From the NCBI GenBank assembly GCA_002414505.1, contig DHZF01000069.1, positions 6,562 to 32,259 on the forward strand: a DNA stretch of 25,698 nucleotides, given 5' to 3'. How positions within the stretch are numbered: the first letter of the stretch is position 1; each line of letters opens with the position of its first letter. The notes beneath the pieces were generated by a model. It had not been told where the DNA came from and did no database searches. It saw only the letters and a list, made by a program, of their open reading frames with translations. This document shows positions 23,025 through 25,698 of the stretch, in pieces. A program made the translations under genes and the position numbers. The DNA is from Hyphomonas sp. UBA5111 (lineage in GTDB: Bacteria > Pseudomonadota > Alphaproteobacteria > Caulobacterales > Hyphomonadaceae).

Positions 23025-23576
23025 ATGCGCAATCTGGTCCTCGCCCTGTCCGCTGCGGCCCTGTTTGGCTTCGCCGCGCCCGCTTCAGCGGGGGCAGGCG
23101 ATGAGAGTGACGATCTGGTCCGGCTGCCGGGGCAGAGCTATCCCGGCCCCGGTCAGCGCAAGGCGAGAGCCAACGCGCACGCGCCGGACCGCCTTGTGGC
23201 GGGCGGCGGACTGATGGTCAGCTTCGATACCGATCTCGACGGAAAGATTACGCCGACCGAACTGGCAAACGGCATCAACGCGGCCTTCCTTGAGGCCGAT
23301 TCCAATGGCGACGGGTATCTCAGCCCGCTGGAACAACTGTCCTGGGCGGAAAACCAGCCGACCCGCGACGACACGCTCGGAAATCCGGCCCGGTTCGACC
23401 CGAACCTCGACCGGCGCGCCAGTTTCGACGAATTCGACACGGTTCTCACCAGCCTGGCCGCGGACTATGCCTCGGAATCCGGCATCATTCACGTGGCCGA
23501 CCTGAAAGCGCCAAAGCCGAACAAACGGGAAGAGACCCGTTTCGTCCGCAATGATCCGCCGCTTCGCCGCAACTAG
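23025..23576 (+). CDS. Secreted EF-hand calcium-binding protein
   Basis: The 183-residue protein begins with a Sec signal (1-22, ending Ala-Ser-Ala). Three EF-hand loops follow: D68-T-D-L-D-G...E79 and D92-S-N-G-D-G...E103 are complete, while D125-P-N-L-D-R...E136 has Arg for the usual Gly at loop position 6 and is probably weaker. A basic C-terminal tail ends in PLRRN. It should bind calcium in the periplasm; its partner is unknown. GGAG at 23014-23017 lies 7 bases before the ATG. It shares the divergent region with divL, including the CtrA-type site. Its end overlaps the convergent aguB by 4 bases. Confidence 0.88.
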   Translation: MRNLVLALSAAALFGFAAPASAGAGDESDDLVRLPGQSYPGPGQRKARANAHAPDRLVAGGGLMVSFDTDLDGKITPTELANGINAAFLEADSNGDGYLSPLEQLSWAENQPTRDDTLGNPARFDPNLDRRASFDEFDTVLTSLAADYASESGIIHVADLKAPKPNKREETRFVRNDPPLRRN

Positions 23577-24415
23577 GTAAGAATATCGTAGAGGTCGGTC
23601 CGCCGGTCCCGGAAAAAGCCCCAGGCCGCCCGTTCGCGTTCGATTTCGTCTAGATCGAATTCTGCGACAAGCACGCCCTGCTCGGTACGTCCGAAGTCGA
23701 TCACGATCTCGCCGGTCGGGTCTGCGATGAAGCTGGTTCCGTAGAAGACCTGCCCTTCCTCATCGCCCACACGGTTGGCGGCCACGACCGGGATCGTGTT
23801 CGAGACGGCATGGCCCTGCATCGCGCGGCGCCAGCGGGCGGCGGTATCAAGGCCTGCATCCTGCGGCTCTGCGCCAATTGCGGTCGGGTATAGCAAGGCA
23901 TCCGCGCCCATCAACGCCATGGCACGGGCGGCTTCCGGGAACCATTGGTCCCAGCAAATGCCAACCCCGATCCGGCCCTTCATCGTGTCCCATACGCGAA
24001 AGCCGGTGTCGCCGGGGCGGAAATAGTATTTTTCCTGATAGCCCGGCCCGTCCGGAATATGGCTCTTGCGATACACACCCAGAGGCGTGCCGTCCGCGTC
24101 GATCATGACGAGGGAATTGTAATAGAGCGGGCCATCCTTCTCATAGATCGAGACGGGAATGACGACGCCAAGTTCCTCGGCCAGCGCCGACAATTGCTCG
24201 ACCGCCGGGTGCTCCCGCCACGGATAGGCGCGCGCGAAATGCTCTTCTTCCTGAGTCTTGCAGAAATAATAGCCTGTGAAGAGTTCCGGCGGCAAGACGA
24301 CGTCCGCCCCCTGCTCTGCCGCCTCGCGTACACGCTCCGCCACGCGGTCGATATTGTCCTGCACATCGTCAGAGGGCGTGAACTGGATGCAGGCAAGTGT
24401 CAGGGTACGGGTCAT
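23573..24415 (-). CDS. aguB: N-carbamoylputrescine amidase
   Basis: AguB hydrolyses N-carbamoylputrescine to putrescine, carbon dioxide and ammonia, the second step of the agmatine route. At 280 residues it is a nitrilase-family protein with E44 (LPPELF), K117 (YRKSHIP) and C154 (GICWDQWFPE) as catalytic triad. The blocks GYYFCKTQEEEHF and PGYQEKYYFRPGDTGF are typical of the plant-type carbamoylputrescine amidase. GGAG stands 6 bases before ATG 24415. It lies 16 bases after aguA and the two form an operon. It acts in the cytoplasm. Confidence 0.95.
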   Translation of the reverse strand: MTRTLTLACIQFTPSDDVQDNIDRVAERVREAAEQGADVVLPPELFTGYYFCKTQEEEHFARAYPWREHPAVEQLSALAEELGVVIPVSIYEKDGPLYYNSLVMIDADGTPLGVYRKSHIPDGPGYQEKYYFRPGDTGFRVWDTMKGRIGVGICWDQWFPEAARAMALMGADALLYPTAIGAEPQDAGLDTAARWRRAMQGHAVSNTIPVVAANRVGDEEGQVFYGTSFIADPTGEIVIDFGRTEQGVLVAEFDLDEIERERAAWGFFRDRRTDLYDILT

Positions 24416-24431
24416 GTCTCTCTCCTGGCAA

Positions 24432-25427
24432 TCAGGCTGGAATTTCGCGGGTCATGCAGTGGAAGCTGCCCCCGCCATTGAGGATGTGCCGCGCCGGCAG
24501 ACCGATCACCTTGCGGCCCTCAAACAGGGCGCTCAGTTCGGCCAGCGCCACAAGGCTGTAGCGGTCCTCATAAACGGGAACGATCACCACACCATTGGTG
24601 ATCGTGAAATTCATATGGCTTGCCGGGATCGGATTTCCATCCTCATCCTTCACTAGGCCCGGCGACGGAATGGTGGTGACCTCCAGCCCAGCCCGGCGCA
24701 GCGAGGTCTCGATCTCCTGCAATGTCTCGGCATTCGGGTCGTCCGCGCCAGACGGGTGCTGGCAGATTGCATGTCCCGGTGCGATGAAGCGGGCGATATT
24801 GTCGACATGGCCGTCCGTATGGTCGTTCAGCAGCCCATCGCCCAGCCAGGTAAATTCAGTTACGCCCAGCGCGCCCGCAATCGAGGCCTCGATCGCGGCC
24901 TGATCCATGTCGGGATTGCGGTTCGGATTGAGCAGGCATTGCCCCGTTGTCAGCAGGCGACCCATACCATCCGCATCAATACCGCCGCCTTCCAGAACCA
25001 TTTCATGTTGCGACAGCTCGATGCCTTCATGATCTGCAATGGCAGCGGCCGTTTCAGTGTCACCCGGCATCAAATATTTGCCGCCCCAGCCATTGAAGCG
25101 GAAGGCCTGCGCACGGCGCGTTTCGCCTGTGCCGGTAATGATCGGCCCGGTATCGCGCATCCAGATATCACCCGTCGGAATGCGGCAGATCTCAGCGCAA
25201 TCCCCTACAGCCGCCCGCGCGGTCGCTTCGGCCTCGTCGGAGCCTGCCGCCACGCGGATCGGAACGAACTCCGCCGCGGCCCGGATAAAACGGGCAATAT
25301 CCTGGCGCGGGCCATCAAGGCTGCCGCCCCATTCTTCAACGAGACGTGGCCAACCAACCCAGAGGGCAGCATGCGGGGCCCACTCGGGCAGGAGATGAGG
25401 TTTCATGTCAGACATTGAGCGCGCCAT
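24432..25427 (-). CDS. aguA: Agmatine deiminase
   Basis: AguA converts agmatine to N-carbamoylputrescine and ammonia. The 331-residue protein belongs to the Porphyromonas-type peptidyl-arginine deiminase fold: WPRLVEEWGG, IPTGDIWMRDTGPI, FRFNGWGGKY, EGGGIDADG, DGHVDNIARFI and the C-terminal GGGSFHCMTREIP with nucleophile C324. ATG 25427, 25415 and 25406 are all possible starts; none has a strong ribosome site. The coding region is followed by aguB. Upstream, a terminator-like hairpin ends only 16 bases before the ATG, so transcription must start close by or read through it. Confidence 0.95.
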   Translation of the reverse strand: MARSMSDMKPHLLPEWAPHAALWVGWPRLVEEWGGSLDGPRQDIARFIRAAAEFVPIRVAAGSDEAEATARAAVGDCAEICRIPTGDIWMRDTGPIITGTGETRRAQAFRFNGWGGKYLMPGDTETAAAIADHEGIELSQHEMVLEGGGIDADGMGRLLTTGQCLLNPNRNPDMDQAAIEASIAGALGVTEFTWLGDGLLNDHTDGHVDNIARFIAPGHAICQHPSGADDPNAETLQEIETSLRRAGLEVTTIPSPGLVKDEDGNPIPASHMNFTITNGVVIVPVYEDRYSLVALAELSALFEGRKVIGLPARHILNGGGSFHCMTREIPA

Positions 25428-25442
25428 GCCACAGCTTGTTCC

Positions 25443-25477
25443 AAAGGAAAAGGGCGGCCCTTCGCAGAGCCGCCCTT
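25443..25477 (-). terminator. Intrinsic terminator after the TonB-receptor gene
   Basis: On the minus strand, AAGGGCGGC and GCCGCCCTT form a 9-bp stem around a 10-base loop (plus-strand arms 25450-25458 and 25469-25477), followed by TTTTCCTTT. It stands about 30 bases after the receptor's stop codon and about 16 before aguA. Confidence 0.85.
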
Positions 25478-25506
25478 CCCGATTTCATATTACGGAGTTC
25501 CGATAA

Positions 25507-25698
25507 TTAGAACTCGTAACGCAGACCGAAGCGGATCTCGTAGCGGGACGCGTCGCCCTGACGGGATTCACAGTCACCAGCCTGGAAGTCATCGACGGCA
25601 CAAACAGACGGGAAGCCCGGCTCGCGCAGGATGCCCCACTCATCGTTCAGCAGGTTGGTGAAGTTGTCGACAACGATGAAGCCGGAAGCCTTGTGATC
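25507..25698 (-). CDS. TonB-dependent receptor, C-terminal end (partial)
   Basis: The last 63 codons are in the window, read from the window edge to TAA at 25507-25509. The end SRYEIRFGLRYEF has the alternating pattern and terminal Phe of an outer-membrane beta-barrel signal. FIVVDNFTNLLNDEWGI matches the last strands of large TonB-dependent receptors common in Caulobacterales. Two cysteines (VCAVDD and GDCES) lie in the preceding loop and could form a disulfide. Substrate is not predictable from this fragment. An intrinsic terminator follows. Confidence 0.75.
   Translation of the reverse strand, partial: DHKASGFIVVDNFTNLLNDEWGILREPGFPSVCAVDDFQAGDCESRQGDASRYEIRFGLRYEF

Noticed and set aside
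25495..25515. GAGTTC...GAACTC inverted repeat over the TonB-receptor stop codon
   Set aside because: A 6-base stem without a T run; the stronger terminator lies just beyond it.

Overview
The window looks like chromosomal DNA of a GC-rich alphaproteobacterium, most likely a stalk- or bud-forming member of the Caulobacterales/Hyphomonadaceae type. The reasons are a DivL-type pseudo-histidine kinase (tyrosine in place of the phospho-accepting histidine) with a perfect CtrA-type TTAA-N7-TTAAC site in front of it, the alphaproteobacterial mrp-hflK-hflC-DUF2065-degP-serB-miaA-ilvBNC block, a bactofilin, and the end of a TonB-dependent receptor. Assignment to a genus is not possible by eye. No phage, IS element, CRISPR array, tRNA or rRNA was seen, and no gap between genes exceeds 200 bases.

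Layout. 1-3326: the end of an SMP-30/gluconolactonase-like gene, a lipoprotein of the serine beta-lactamase fold, and a divergent HxlR-regulator/SDR-oxidoreductase pair with a palindromic operator candidate between them. 3362-8414: the Mrp iron-sulfur carrier ATPase, divergent from an envelope quality-control cluster (hflK, hflC, a DUF2065 membrane protein, the periplasmic protease DegP). 8424-10348: serB and miaA, divergent from each other. 10317-14725: the branched-chain amino acid operon. It has a promoter candidate inside the end of miaA, a 12-residue leader peptide with a Val-Val-Leu-Val-Ile run, a strong intrinsic terminator, then ilvB, ilvN, a secreted protein of unknown function, and ilvC. 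This is a textbook-shaped attenuator that I read directly from the sequence.

14731-20271: mixed accessory genes: an endonuclease/exonuclease/phosphatase-fold enzyme, a GH25 lysozyme-like lipoprotein, a bactofilin, a secreted Sel1-repeat protein with four exact 36-residue cysteine-paired repeats, an SDR, a predicted lipoprotein methyltransferase and a YghU-type glutathione transferase. 20376-23576: divL and, divergently, a secreted EF-hand protein; they share the intergenic region with the CtrA site. 23573-25427: aguA-aguB, which convert agmatine to putrescine. 25507-25698: the last 63 codons of a TonB-dependent receptor, followed by a strong terminator just before aguA.

How the genes work together: ilvB/ilvN/ilvC supply the common steps to valine, leucine and isoleucine, and the leader peptide would sense the charging of those tRNAs. 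HflK/HflC and DegP act in envelope protein quality control. DivL belongs to the phosphorelay that controls CtrA, so a CtrA site in its promoter would close a feedback loop. I found no convincing new multi-gene system. The most rewarding items are the ilv attenuator, the CtrA site at divL, the unknown secreted protein in the ilv operon, the start-codon hairpin of the GH25 gene and the terminator just before aguA. All structures were folded by hand.
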